From JACKFB01 sp041389525 (GTDB lineage Bacteria; Myxococcota_A; UBA9042; PHBI01; JACKFB01): a stretch of DNA of 64,000 bases. Location of the stretch: the NCBI GenBank assembly GCA_041389525.1, contig JAWKRR010000038.1, positions 10,028 through 74,027 of the forward strand, read 5' to 3'. Position numbers and translations under genes: made by a program. The notes under the pieces are model-generated. The model was not told the origin of the DNA. It worked only from the letters and a program-made list of their open reading frames with translations, and did not search any database. This document shows, in pieces, positions 53,416 to 62,060 of this stretch (the stretch's first letter is position 1; each line of letters begins with the position of its first letter).

Positions 53416-54375
53416 CTAACGGCAGCAGCGAAACCCACGGTACGCATACGAATCCGTGGGCCCGCCGTTCCAGCGGTGCGTCGCGCGCACGAAGTTCGTG
53501 ATGCTGTCGGCGCCGCCGCCCCGAAACACGCGGCAGCAGCTCGTCGGCTCTTCCCAGGCGCTGCCGTCGGTCGGGGCGCCCGTGTAGCCGCTGTGCCAGC
53601 GGTCCTGCACCCACTCCCAGGCGTTGCCCGACATGTCCATGACCCCGTACGGGCTCGCCCCCGAAGGCTTCGACCCCACGTCGAAGGTCGCGCCGGTCCC
53701 GCAGCCCACGGGGTCGGTCGCCGTCTCGACCATCACGGCCTTCGAGCAGTCCGCCGACGCGCCGCCCCACGGAAAGAGCCGCGCGCTGGCCGCGCAGTCG
53801 CCGCCCGCAAGCTCGCAGCCCCCGCGCGCGGCCTTCTCCCACTCGGCCTCGGTGCACAGCCGCTGCCCGCGCCACGCGCAGTAGGCCTCCGCACCGAACC
53901 AGGTCACCTCGACCGCCGGCCGCCGCTCAAGCCCCGCCTTCGCGCGCCAGCCGCTGCCGGTGTCCTCGACGGGCGGGTTCACGAACGCCGACTTCACGCA
54001 CACGCCCGAGCCGCAGACGTTGCCGTGCTGCGTGAGGAACGCTGCGAAATCGGCCGCCGTGACCTCGAGCCGGTCGATGCGGTACGCCGCCGTCTTCACC
54101 ACGTGCGGCGGCCCCTCCTCGTCGGCGCAGTCGCTGTCGCTCGCCGGGTCGCAGCCCATCAGGAAGTCGCCCGCGGGAACCGCCTTCTCGTCCAGCGCGC
54201 TCCGCCCGGCCGAGGCCGCCGACACGCAGGAACCCGAGCCGCCCGGCTCGCTGCACACCGAGCCGGCCGCGCAGTCCACATCCAGCTCGCAAGGCTCGCC
54301 CGAATCACAGGCCGCCCACCCGGCGACGGCCGTCATCGCCGCGCCCATCACCGCCCAACGCCAAGCACCCGTCAT
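53416..54375 (-). CDS. Formylglycine-generating-enzyme-like (SUMF1) lipoprotein
   Basis: A 319-residue lipoprotein: signal peptide VMGAAMTAVAGWAACDS with lipobox AAC, a short Cys-rich stretch (CELDVDCAAGSVC), then a SUMF1/FGE-sulfatase domain from VPAGDFLMGCDPASDSDCAD to the end. Family hallmarks: RIDRLEVTAADFAAFL, VTWFGAEAYCAWRGQRLCTE, AEWEKAARGG, GVMDMSGNAWEWVQDRW and the terminal VRATHRWNG...YRGFRCC. I cannot place the catalytic Cys pair of true FGEs, so an enzymatic or a binding role is open. The ATG overlaps the stop of the DUF1295 gene by one base. The open frame upstream is an antisense-type shadow, not part of this gene. Confidence 0.85.
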   Translation of the reverse strand: MTGAWRWAVMGAAMTAVAGWAACDSGEPCELDVDCAAGSVCSEPGGSGSCVSAASAGRSALDEKAVPAGDFLMGCDPASDSDCADEEGPPHVVKTAAYRIDRLEVTAADFAAFLTQHGNVCGSGVCVKSAFVNPPVEDTGSGWRAKAGLERRPAVEVTWFGAEAYCAWRGQRLCTEAEWEKAARGGCELAGGDCAASARLFPWGGASADCSKAVMVETATDPVGCGTGATFDVGSKPSGASPYGVMDMSGNAWEWVQDRWHSGYTGAPTDGSAWEEPTSCCRVFRGGGADSITNFVRATHRWNGGPTDSYAYRGFRCCR

Positions 54376-55268
54376 CACGACTCCTTCGTCCATACTGGAA
54401 ACGGCACAATCGCTCGAGTTCGCCCCATGCGCGCGGCAAACGCCGGCCGCCGCTCCAACATCCGCGTGTCCATCAGCGGCACGCTCACCCCGGCGAAGAG
54501 CCCGGTGATAGCCAGCGGCCCGAACACCGTCCACCACGCGCCCGGCGCCGCGGCCATCGCGAAGAGCCACAGCCCCCACCACAGCATGATCTCGCCGAAA
54601 TAGTTCGGGTGCCGCGACCAGCGCCACAGCCCCGACTCCAGCGTCTGCGCCGGGTCCGTCCGCGCCAGCACGAAGCGGCGCAGCTGAGCGTCCGCGGTCG
54701 CCTCGATGGCGATGGCGCCGAAGGTGACCACGGCGGCGACCCCGTCCAGCCAGCCGAAGGGCCGCCCGGCACCCGCGATGGCGACGTAGGCCGACACCGT
54801 GCCGCCGAAGACCAGCACCGTCGGCATCAGGTGGATGCCAAGAAAGCTCACGATCCAGTAGGCGCCACCTGTCTTTTTGCGAATCTCGACGTAGCGCCAG
54901 TCCTCGTGGGACAGCCCGCTCCAGCCGCGCAGAAAGTTCCAGGTCAGCCGCGCGCCCCACAGCCCCAGCGCCCCAAGCACCAGCCACTGCCGCGTCGCGT
55001 CGCCGCGCTCGCCGACCGCCGCCATCCAATAGAGCGCCAGCGGCAGCGACGCCACGCTCCAGTAGGGGTCGTACACGCTGGAGTTGTTCAGCGCGCGGCT
55101 GCCCGCGAACACCACGACCGTCGCCGCGAAGTCGGCCGCCGCGGCGGACCAGAGCAGCCCGAGATCGGCTGTGTACCCCAGCACCGCGTACCCGACGGCG
55201 AGCGCGAGCGCGTAGATCGCCGACAGGATGGCGACGCTGCGAGGCCACTCCGATCTCGGTCCCGTCAT
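54375..55268 (-). CDS. DUF1295 (steroid 5-alpha-reductase-like) membrane protein
   Basis: A 297-residue integral membrane protein. The ATG at 55268 precedes the first helix (SVAILSAIYALALAVGYAVL); longer in-frame starts add a basic, unconserved leader. The family signature is clear: NNSSVYDPYWSVASLPLALY, RLTWNFLRGW, DWRYVEIRKKTGGAYWIVSF, and WRWSRHPNYFGEIMLWWGLW, the HPNYFGE motif typical of DUF1295/ICMT-like proteins, probably NADPH-dependent reductases or methyltransferases. About seven helices. It is directly followed by the SUMF1-like lipoprotein (one-base overlap), which suggests co-expression although no functional link is known. Confidence 0.88.
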   Translation of the reverse strand: MTGPRSEWPRSVAILSAIYALALAVGYAVLGYTADLGLLWSAAAADFAATVVVFAGSRALNNSSVYDPYWSVASLPLALYWMAAVGERGDATRQWLVLGALGLWGARLTWNFLRGWSGLSHEDWRYVEIRKKTGGAYWIVSFLGIHLMPTVLVFGGTVSAYVAIAGAGRPFGWLDGVAAVVTFGAIAIEATADAQLRRFVLARTDPAQTLESGLWRWSRHPNYFGEIMLWWGLWLFAMAAAPGAWWTVFGPLAITGLFAGVSVPLMDTRMLERRPAFAARMGRTRAIVPFPVWTKES

Positions 55269-55424
55269 CCGCCTCCCCGTGTTCGAGGCGGCGTGTATAC
55301 CGCGCCCGCCCCCATCGTGGGAACGCGAAGTGTGCGGGCGCCGAAAGTGTCGGCGCGGCCGCCCAGCGCGGGTCCGCCCACGCGCGGGTCGCACCGGCGA
55401 CCGCCCCGATTCGCGAGGCGCCGC

Positions 55425-56036
55425 CTAGGTTTTCGACGCGCCCGCCGGCCGCCGCGCGCCACCCCGAGCGGCCGCCTCGCGGTAAAGCCGCCGCCCCTCG
55501 CCGCGGATCTCCGCGTAGTTCCACGCAGCTCCCAGCGCCCCGCCGACCAGCGGCACCATCCGCGTCAGCACCGCGCGCCCGACCGTGCGCTTGGCCGCCC
55601 AGCGCGCCGCCGCCTTGGTCACCGCCATCGGCGACACCCGGTTCTTCAGCCCGCGGATGAAAAAGCTAGTCACCGCGCCAGGATAGGCCTCGGGCGCGCG
55701 GTCAGACGCCCGCTCCTCGGCCTCCCCCTCCGGGTCCCCGACCAGGCTCAGGGCGCTGGCCATGTCCGCGCACAGCTTCGCCGTCGCGCTGGTGTCGACC
55801 GCAGCCAGCGGAAAGGCCAGCACCGGGTTCGACGGCAAGCCCGTCACGAACCCGACCAGCGCCGCCCGCCGCGCGAACCGGTGGATGAGATAGCGCGCGG
55901 CCGCCTCGTCGGAGCCGTCACTCGCCTCGGCTCGCGCCTGCGCCGCCATCGCCTGGATGCTGACCGGGTCGGCCATCAGCCAGCGCGAGAGACGGTTGGC
56001 GCGCGCGGCCACCCCGGAGATGATGAAGTCCTGCAT
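55425..56036 (-). CDS. EcsC-like protein
   Basis: A 203-residue protein resembling the EcsC family. The ATG at 56036 starts MQDFIISGVAARANRLSRWL. Characteristic segments are YLIHRFARRAALVGFVTGLP, NPVLAFPLAAVDTSATAKL, and the C-terminal VPLVGGALGAAWNYAEIRGE, which in EcsC proteins forms a hydrophobic Gly-rich hairpin near the membrane. The family is loosely linked to ABC-transporter function in Bacillus but is uncharacterised elsewhere. It is divergent from the SulP transporter gene with only 76 bases between the starts, so the two promoters must overlap. Confidence 0.78.
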   Translation of the reverse strand: MQDFIISGVAARANRLSRWLMADPVSIQAMAAQARAEASDGSDEAAARYLIHRFARRAALVGFVTGLPSNPVLAFPLAAVDTSATAKLCADMASALSLVGDPEGEAEERASDRAPEAYPGAVTSFFIRGLKNRVSPMAVTKAAARWAAKRTVGRAVLTRMVPLVGGALGAAWNYAEIRGEGRRLYREAAARGGARRPAGASKT

Positions 56037-56112
56037 CGCGCCATTATATGGCAGCTTCGCCGCGTCACGGCGAGTCACGCGCCCCCCGCGCCGCCTCCGA
56101 ACCCCCGGCCCC

Positions 56113-57846
56113 ATGCCCAGCCTTCCCCCCAAAAAGATCAGTCACTGGCTGACGATTTTGCAGTGGCTCCCCGGCTACCGCGCCGCCGACCTCCGCGGCG
56201 ACCTCGCGGCCGGCGTCACCGTCGGCGTCATGCTGGTGCCGCAAGCCATGGCCTACGCGCTGCTCGCCGGCGTGCCGCCCAACTTCGGCCTCTACGCGTC
56301 GCTGGTCCCGCTGCTGCTCTACCCGCTGCTCGGCACCTCGCGCCATCTCGCGGTGGGCATCGCCGCGGTCGACATGCTCATCGTGGGTGCGGCCGTGGCG
56401 CGCCTGCGCCCCCAAGGCGACGCCGAAGCCGTGACCTTCGCCCTGACCCTCACAGCCCTGGCCGGCGGCCTCCAGCTCCTGATGGGCACGCTGCGCCTCG
56501 GCTTCCTCGTCGACCTGCTGTCCCGCCCCGTCGTCGCAGGCTTCATCGCGGCCGCCCCCATCCTCATCGGCCTCAGCCAGCTCGGAAACCTCCTCGGCGT
56601 CGCCCAGCCGCGCTCCAGCGAGCTGCTCGTCCTGCTGTGGGAAGGCCTCGCCGTCATCCGCCACGCCCACCCCGCGTCGGCCCTGGTCGGCGGTCTCAGC
56701 GTCGCCGTGCTGCTGCTCATCCGCGCCTCCAAACGCCGCGCCCCGGGCGCCCTTGTCGTCGTCGCCCTCGCCACCGCCGCGTCCTGGCTGCTCGCCCTCG
56801 ACGTCCGCGGCGTCCCGACGGTCGGCCCCATCGCCAGCGGCCTCCCCGCGCCGGCCCTGCCCGAGCTCGGCCACTGGCGCGAGCTGCTCCCCGGCGCCAT
56901 CACCCTGGTCCTGGTCCAAGTGATGACCGTGATGTCCCTGGGCCGCGCCCTCGCCCGCGCCGACCGCTACGAGATCCGCCCCAACCGCGAGCTGGTCGCC
57001 CTCGGCGTCGCCAACCTCGCCGGCAGCGCCTTCCGCGCCCTGCCCATCTCGGCGAGCTTCTCGCGCACGGCGGTCAACACCAACGCCGGAGCCCGCACCG
57101 CACTCTCAAACGTCTTCGCCGCCTTGGTCGTCCTGCTAGGCCTCACCGCCTTCTCCGGCGTGCTGGCCCTGGTCCCGATGCCGACCCTGGCGGCCATCAT
57201 CATGGTGGCGTCCTTCGGCATGGTCAGCTTCAGCGAGACCAGCGCCATCTTCAGCATCCGCCGCGCCGACGGCCTCATCGCCCTGGCGACGCTGGTGACG
57301 ACCCTCTTCGTCGGCATCGAGGAGGGCGTCCTCCTAGGCATCGTCGTCTCGATGATGGTCCTCATCACCCGCCAAGCCCGCCCCCACATCGCCGAGCTCG
57401 GCCTCATCCCCGGCACCGACCGCTTCCGCGACCGCGCCCACGTCCCCGAAGCCGTCCCCATCCCCGGCTACCTCATCGTGCGAGTCGACAGCTCCATCAC
57501 CTTCTCAAACGCCGAGTTCATCCGCCGCGACCTCATCCGCCGCGTCACCACCGCCCCCGAACCCCTCCGCGCCATAGTCCTCGACGGCCGAGGCATCAAC
57601 GACATCGACGCCACCGCCATGGCGACCCTCCATTCCCTCCTCGACGACCTCCAATCCCGCAACCTCCCGCTCCTCCTAGCCCACATCAAAGCCACCCCCC
57701 GAGCCATCCTAGAAAGAGGCCGCATCCTCCCCCGCCTCCCCATCCAAACCCTCCACCTAGAACCCCTCGACCTCATCCACCAGTTCGAGTCCCTACCACC
57801 CCAAGATCTCGGGCTGGCGCCTCAAAATTCGCCAGACGGCGCCTAG
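56113..57846 (+). CDS. SulP-family anion transporter with STAS domain
   Basis: A 577-residue membrane transporter for sulfate, bicarbonate or a related anion. Start at ATG 56113, just before the conserved N-terminal region WLPGYRAADLRGDLAAGVTV-GVMLVPQAMAYALLAG, the hallmark of SulP proteins. About 12-14 hydrophobic helices follow, including SRPVVAGFIAAAPILIGLSQ and LPISASFSRTAVNTNAGART, close to the anion-binding site. Residues about 455-560 form the cytoplasmic STAS domain (YLIVRVDSSITFSNAEFIRR, AIVLDGRGINDIDATAMATL). There are no stop or frame problems. The 3' third is markedly G-poor on the coding strand. Substrate preference is not predictable from sequence. Confidence 0.93.
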   Translation: MPSLPPKKISHWLTILQWLPGYRAADLRGDLAAGVTVGVMLVPQAMAYALLAGVPPNFGLYASLVPLLLYPLLGTSRHLAVGIAAVDMLIVGAAVARLRPQGDAEAVTFALTLTALAGGLQLLMGTLRLGFLVDLLSRPVVAGFIAAAPILIGLSQLGNLLGVAQPRSSELLVLLWEGLAVIRHAHPASALVGGLSVAVLLLIRASKRRAPGALVVVALATAASWLLALDVRGVPTVGPIASGLPAPALPELGHWRELLPGAITLVLVQVMTVMSLGRALARADRYEIRPNRELVALGVANLAGSAFRALPISASFSRTAVNTNAGARTALSNVFAALVVLLGLTAFSGVLALVPMPTLAAIIMVASFGMVSFSETSAIFSIRRADGLIALATLVTTLFVGIEEGVLLGIVVSMMVLITRQARPHIAELGLIPGTDRFRDRAHVPEAVPIPGYLIVRVDSSITFSNAEFIRRDLIRRVTTAPEPLRAIVLDGRGINDIDATAMATLHSLLDDLQSRNLPLLLAHIKATPRAILERGRILPRLPIQTLHLEPLDLIHQFESLPPQDLGLAPQNSPDGA

Positions 57847-57924
57847 GTTTCCGACAGGCCGCTAGCCAGCGAGCCGCGCTGCCGATATCTCCCCCGCGTC
57901 CCCCCCAAGCGAGCCACGACCCCG

Positions 57925-58761
57925 ATGCCCGACCGGCCGCACCTCATCGAACTCGGCGGCGCCGGCCCCCCGGCGGTGTTCATGCACGCCAACGGTTTTC
58001 CGCTGCCGGTGTACCAGCGCTTCACGACGGCGTTGACGGCGGGGCTGACGGTGCTGGGCGCGCCGCTGCGGCCGACCTGGGCTGAGCCCGGCGCGCCGCA
58101 CGCGGGCGTCACGTGGGAGAGCCTGGGACACGACCTCATCGCCGCCCTGGACGAGCGCGCGGGCGAGCCTGTCGTCGCGGTCGGACACTCCATGGGGGCC
58201 ACCGCGGCCATCTACGCCGTCGCGACGCGGCCGGAGCTTTTTCGCGCGTTGGTGCTCATCGAGCCGGCGCTGGTCGGACCCTGGATGCAGCGGCTGATTC
58301 GCCTCGCGCCGTACCCGCTGCGCTTCCGCTTCGGGCCCGCCGCCACCACGCTGCGGCGGCGCGATACGTGGCCTGACCGCGAGCGCTTCTTGGCCAGCGC
58401 TCGCCGAAGCCCGGTCTACGCCGGCCTCGACCCCGCCGGCCTCGAACTGCTCGCCGCGGGCGCGCTGCGCGAGACCCCCGACGGCGTCACCCTGGCGTTC
58501 TCCAAGGCGTGGGAGGCGCACTTCTACACCAACCCGCCAAGCCCCGTGCCGGCGCTGGCCCGCGTCACGCGCCCCGTGCTCGGCCTGCGCGGCGCCCCGA
58601 CCATGTTCCTCCCCGCCCCGCGCTGGCGAGCCCTCTGCGCCACTCAGCCCCGCGGCCACTTCCAGGCCTTCCCCGACCACGGCCACCTGCTCCCGCTCGA
58701 GGCCCCCGATCTCACGGCCACCGCGGTCCTCGACGGCCTCCACGCCCTGGGCGTGCTCTAG
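57925..58761 (+). CDS. Alpha/beta-hydrolase
   Basis: A 278-residue cytoplasmic hydrolase. The ATG at 57925 starts MPDRPHLIELGGAGPPAVFM, followed by the oxyanion-hole region FMHANGFP. The nucleophile elbow is VAVGHSMGATAAIY (Ser at about residue 90), the acid is likely in the GLRGAPTMFLP region, and the catalytic His is in FPDHGHLLPLEAPD. A lid of helices lies between (RLIRLAPYPLRFRFGPAATT). This is the haloperoxidase/esterase branch; the substrate is unknown. The next gene begins 72 bases downstream. Confidence 0.88.
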   Translation: MPDRPHLIELGGAGPPAVFMHANGFPLPVYQRFTTALTAGLTVLGAPLRPTWAEPGAPHAGVTWESLGHDLIAALDERAGEPVVAVGHSMGATAAIYAVATRPELFRALVLIEPALVGPWMQRLIRLAPYPLRFRFGPAATTLRRRDTWPDRERFLASARRSPVYAGLDPAGLELLAAGALRETPDGVTLAFSKAWEAHFYTNPPSPVPALARVTRPVLGLRGAPTMFLPAPRWRALCATQPRGHFQAFPDHGHLLPLEAPDLTATAVLDGLHALGVL

Positions 58762-58833
58762 CCAACGCACCTCACGCTTGCGCCGCGCACTGAACGCGCG
58801 TACAGTTTTCGCGTTCACCGACGGGAGCGAGCG

Positions 58834-60171
58834 ATGGCGCGGCGCAGTGGCAGCGCGGACTTGCCGCTACATGGGGGGCGGGTGCCTCCTTGGTTGTCGG
58901 CGCGCATGGCGCGGCTCGGGGCGCTCATCAGCGAGGCCATCGTGCTGCGCTGGGGGCGCGATGAGCTGCTGCGACGGCTGGCGCACCCGTTCTGGTTTCA
59001 GTGCTTTGGCGCGGTGATGGGGATGGACTGGCACTCCTCCGGCATCACTACCAGCGTCGTCGGGGCGCTCAAGCGGGGGCTGCGCTCGCGCTCCGACGAC
59101 CTGGGGCTCTGGGTTTGCGGGGGGCGGGGGCGGCACTCGCTCAAAACGCCCAGTGAATTGCTGGCGATTGGCGAGGCGACCGGGCAGGACGGCGAGGCGC
59201 TGGCGCGGGTGAGTCGGCTGGTCGCCAAGGTCGACAACGCCGCCGTGCAGGACGGGTTTCAGCTTTATTTGCACAGCTTTGTCGTCGCTCGGGACGGCGC
59301 GTGGACCGTGATTCAGCAGGGGATGAACACCGAGACGCGGCAGGCGCGGCGCTATCATTGGCTTTCCGAGGGCGTGCGCAGCTTTGTGGAGGCGCCCCAC
59401 GCGGCCATCGACGGGCTCGGGGCGCCCGCGCTTGGCGACATCATCAACCTGACCGACGCCCGGGCGAAGGCCGCTCGCGCCGCCCAGGTCACGCTGGCGC
59501 ACGCCGGCCCCGACCAGGTCATCGGCCACCTCCGGCGCCTTCAGAAGACCCCGCCGCCCAAGCCCCAGACCGGGCTGCTGCCCCACCTCTCGCTGCCTGC
59601 CCACCACGAGGTGCGCGAGGAGGACGTCGTCACCCGCCGCCTCTGGGGCAACCTCGCCGCCGCCGCCGACGCGGGCCCGCGCGACTTCGCGGACCTGCTG
59701 CTCACCCCCGGCGTGGGCGCCCGCACCGTCGAGGCCCTCGCCCTCGTGGCCGAGGTCGTCTACGGCGCCCCCTCGCGCTTCAGCGACCCCGCCCGCTTCT
59801 CCATGGCCCACGGTGGCAAAGACGGCCACCCCTTCCCGGTCCCGCTGACCGTGTACGACGAGACTCTGCGCGTCATGCGCGAGGCCGTCTCGTCAGCCCG
59901 CCTCGGCGAAGACGACCGCGCCGCCGCCCTCGAGCGCCTCGACACCCAGTCGCGAGCGCTCGAGTCCATGGTCGACGGCCCGGCCTTCGACGACTACCTC
60001 GCCGGAGAGCGAGCGTTTTCCTCACTGTTCGGAGGTCGCACCGTCGCCGGCCCCCCCCCCCGGGGGCCCCCCCCCAAGCCCCCACGCGCCCAACCCGCCG
60101 CGCCGCCCCGACCGCCCAGCTCGACCTCCCCGGCCTCGCCCCCGCTGGCGCGCGCAAACCCGCCGCGGTAG
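58834..60171 (+). CDS. DUF763 protein with a Pro-rich C-terminal tail encoded by poly-C tracts
   Basis: A 445-residue protein. The body from SGSADLPLHGGRVPPWLSAR to FFSSLFGG-like end matches DUF763: MARLGALISEAIVLRWGRDE, HPFWFQCFGAVMGMDWHSSG, TSVVGALKRGL, and VIQQGMNTETRQARRYHWLS are typical, as is DFADLLLTPGVGARTVEALA (a helix-hairpin-helix-like segment) and MAHGGKDGHPFPVP. The family is of unknown function, suspected nucleic-acid linked because of the helix-hairpin-helix. After FGGRTVAG the protein ends in about 45 residues rich in Pro and Ala, encoded partly by C11-G5-C9 tracts; this tail may be a frameshift product of a homopolymer miscall or slippage. The start is ATG 58834. Confidence 0.85.
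   Translation: MARRSGSADLPLHGGRVPPWLSARMARLGALISEAIVLRWGRDELLRRLAHPFWFQCFGAVMGMDWHSSGITTSVVGALKRGLRSRSDDLGLWVCGGRGRHSLKTPSELLAIGEATGQDGEALARVSRLVAKVDNAAVQDGFQLYLHSFVVARDGAWTVIQQGMNTETRQARRYHWLSEGVRSFVEAPHAAIDGLGAPALGDIINLTDARAKAARAAQVTLAHAGPDQVIGHLRRLQKTPPPKPQTGLLPHLSLPAHHEVREEDVVTRRLWGNLAAAADAGPRDFADLLLTPGVGARTVEALALVAEVVYGAPSRFSDPARFSMAHGGKDGHPFPVPLTVYDETLRVMREAVSSARLGEDDRAAALERLDTQSRALESMVDGPAFDDYLAGERAFSSLFGGRTVAGPPPRGPPPKPPRAQPAAPPRPPSSTSPASPPLARANPPR
60051..60081 (+). repeat. C11-G5-C9 homopolymer tract near the DUF763 3' end
   Basis: Eleven C (60051-60061), five G (60062-60066), nine C (60067-60075), then AAG and CCCCC. The G and C blocks can pair as a hairpin. Tracts this long are prone to slippage in vivo and to length miscalls in sequencing. 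Confidence 0.9.
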
Positions 60172-60247
60172 CCTGACCCGCGACCGCGCCGGCTCGCCCG
60201 CGCCCACGCCCACACCCCCGCTCTGCCCCACGCGAAGGAGGCCCACC

Positions 60248-60766
60248 GTGCGCCCCATCCACTTCCTCGCCCTCTGCCTCAGCGTCGCCACCCTCGCCAC
60301 CCTGCCCGCGTGCGGCGGCAGCGCCAGCCAGACCGTCGACGAGGCCGACCCCGCCAAGATCGCCGGTCCCCCCAAGCCCTGGGACGAGATGGAGCACGCC
60401 GAGAAGGCCGACTACATGCGCGACCGCGTCGTGCCGGTCATGAAGCCCCTCTTCGTCGCCTTCAACCCCAAGGCCTACGCCGAGTTCACCTGCAAGACCT
60501 GCCACGGCCCCGACGCTCGCGAGCGCGAGTTCAAGATGCCCAACCCGCACAACGAGATGCTCTACCCCACCGGCTCTCCCGAGCAGCTCAAGACGGTCGC
60601 TGAGCACCCCGAGGAGGTGCGGTTCATGTTCCAGAAGGTAGTGCCCACCATGCAGGCCCTGCTTGGCCTCGAGGACTTCGATGAGGTCCGCGGCACAGGG
60701 TTCACCTGCTACTTCTGCCACCCCGCGGGCCAGGTCGCCGCGCCGGTCGTCGCTCCGGGCGGCTGA
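60248..60766 (+). CDS. Lipoprotein with two CxxCH motifs (diheme-type cytochrome c)
   Basis: A 172-residue lipoprotein. The GTG at 60248 follows GAAGGAGG by 8 bases. Signal peptide FLALCLSVATLATLPACGG with lipobox PAC. A mostly helical domain carries FTCKTCHGPDARE in its first half and FTCYFCHPAGQV near the end, two heme c sites; Met residues in KMPNPHNEM are possible axial ligands, as in small mono- and diheme cytochromes of Myxococcota. Redox partner unknown. It is on the same strand as the CxxC membrane protein that begins 145 bases later. Confidence 0.85.
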   Translation: MRPIHFLALCLSVATLATLPACGGSASQTVDEADPAKIAGPPKPWDEMEHAEKADYMRDRVVPVMKPLFVAFNPKAYAEFTCKTCHGPDAREREFKMPNPHNEMLYPTGSPEQLKTVAEHPEEVRFMFQKVVPTMQALLGLEDFDEVRGTGFTCYFCHPAGQVAAPVVAPGG

Positions 60767-60911
60767 TCCGCCCCGCCGCGATTCGCAGGTCTCGCGGCGC
60801 CCTTGAAAGAGCGTGACGCCTCCGTGGAGGCCCCATATGCTCCGCCGGGTGAGCGCGGGACGCGTCGCCGCAGAGTGGCGCCGTGTGATTCAGCGTTCAC
60901 CGGGGCATGCG

Positions 60912-61469
60912 ATGAACGTTGGCGTGTCGTCTCCGCGGGCCGTGCTCGCCGTCACCTTCCTCTGGCTCGTCGCCGTCGGCCTCGTCGACCAGGCCACGCC
61001 CCCAGTCTACGGCCTCTCGTACTTCTATTTGCCCGCCGTGGCCTTCGCGACCTGGCACTCGGGCCGCCGCATCGGGGTCGGCGTGGCCCTCGCCGCGACC
61101 CTGGTCTGGTACCTCGCCGACAGCATCGGCGTCGATTTCCCCGGCTCCTTCGCGCGCGTGTGGAACGCCGGAATCCGCTTCGCCTTCTTCGCCACGGTCG
61201 TCGCCTTGCTGGACACGCTCCGCGCGACCGTCGCTCGTCAGGACGCCCTCATCACCGAGCTCCAGGCGACCCTCGCCGAGGTACGCACCCTCCGCGGCCT
61301 CGTCCCCATCTGCGCGTGGTGCAAGAAGGTCCGCGACGACGAGGGCTATTGGGCCACCGTCGAGAGCTTCATCGAAGCCCACACCGACGCCGCGTTCACC
61401 CACGGCGTCTGCCCCGACTGCGGTGATCGCCTCCGCGCGACGAAGGCTACGGCGCCGGCGTCGCCTTGA
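60912..61469 (+). CDS. Membrane protein with CxWC...CPxC element typical of signalling-protein tails
   Basis: A 185-residue protein. I take the ATG at 60912; earlier in-frame starts add a basic leader without conservation. Three or four hydrophobic segments (AVLAVTFLWLVAVGLVDQAT, FYLPAVAFATWHSGR, GVALAATLVWYLADSI, AFFATVVALLDTL) are followed by a coiled coil (TLRATVARQDALITELQATL) and the element LVPICAWCKKVRDDEGYW ending THGVCPDCGDRLRA (Cys134, 137, 167, 170). This CxxCKKxRDDxGYW...GxCPxC tail is familiar from PAS/GGDEF/response-regulator proteins, where its role is unclear; here it stands without any kinase or GGDEF domain. Its end overlaps the convergent cytochrome gene by 23 bases. Confidence 0.7.
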   Translation: MNVGVSSPRAVLAVTFLWLVAVGLVDQATPPVYGLSYFYLPAVAFATWHSGRRIGVGVALAATLVWYLADSIGVDFPGSFARVWNAGIRFAFFATVVALLDTLRATVARQDALITELQATLAEVRTLRGLVPICAWCKKVRDDEGYWATVESFIEAHTDAAFTHGVCPDCGDRLRATKATAPASP

Positions 61470-61836
61470 TCGCCTTGGCGTACTTCTCGAAGGTCTCGTG
61501 CCCGTCGGGCTTCAAGCCGTAGTCGGGCGACAGGCTCGAGTGGCAGGTCTTGCAGGTGATCTTGTCGCCGCTGGCCTTCTTGGCCGCCGTGACGAAGGCC
61601 TTCATCACCTTCTTCGCTTCCTTCTGCCCGCCCTTCGCGCACGCCTCCTTGGTCTCGGCGTGCTTGAAGTCCTTGGTCTTGCACGGCGGCGACTCGCCCG
61701 CGCCGTCGTCGTCGTCACCCTCGTCCAGGCGCACTCCAGATCGATCGACCTCGCCGCCCGCCATGGCCGGGACGACGAACGCGCCCATCACGAGGAGAGC
61801 GGCGGGGACCAGGACGAGGACGAGCGAGCGCTTCAT
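61447..61836 (-). CDS. Small monoheme cytochrome c-like exported protein
   Basis: A 129-residue exported protein. Signal peptide LVLVLVPAALLVMGAFVVPA; the mature part is Lys/Asp/Glu-rich and carries ITCKTCHSSLSPDYGLKPDG, one heme site near residue 95, in a short C-terminal helix pair that resembles the all-alpha fragments of cytochrome c-type proteins of related bacteria. An acidic run (LDEGDDDDGAG) precedes it, and an extra Cys pair (CKTKDF, EACAKG) may form a disulfide. It is divergent from the DUF4266 gene with 224 bases between starts and convergent with the CxxC membrane protein. Confidence 0.75.
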   Translation of the reverse strand: MKRSLVLVLVPAALLVMGAFVVPAMAGGEVDRSGVRLDEGDDDDGAGESPPCKTKDFKHAETKEACAKGGQKEAKKVMKAFVTAAKKASGDKITCKTCHSSLSPDYGLKPDGHETFEKYAKAIKATPAP

Positions 61837-62060
61837 GTGGGGACTCCAGAGGGTGCTGCGGCCGGTACGGGCCGAAATCTAGTGGGGAGCGTGGTTCGAG
61901 GTCAAACGACGACGCGGCGCCACCTGGGCGACGGGGTCCTGACGAAGCGCGCGCCGCGGCATTCAAGACCCGCCGGACCTTGGGCTCGCGAACGTGCCTT
62001 GCAGTCGCGGCCGCGGCTCGCCATAGTCCCGGCCGACGCTCCGCAGGATGGAGGCGCGGT

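Noticed and set aside
53416..55524. A 702-codon fusion including the SUMF1-like protein
   Set aside because: The part upstream of 54375 is a Gly/Arg-rich shadow of the DUF1295 gene; the SUMF1-like protein has its own signal peptide and ATG.
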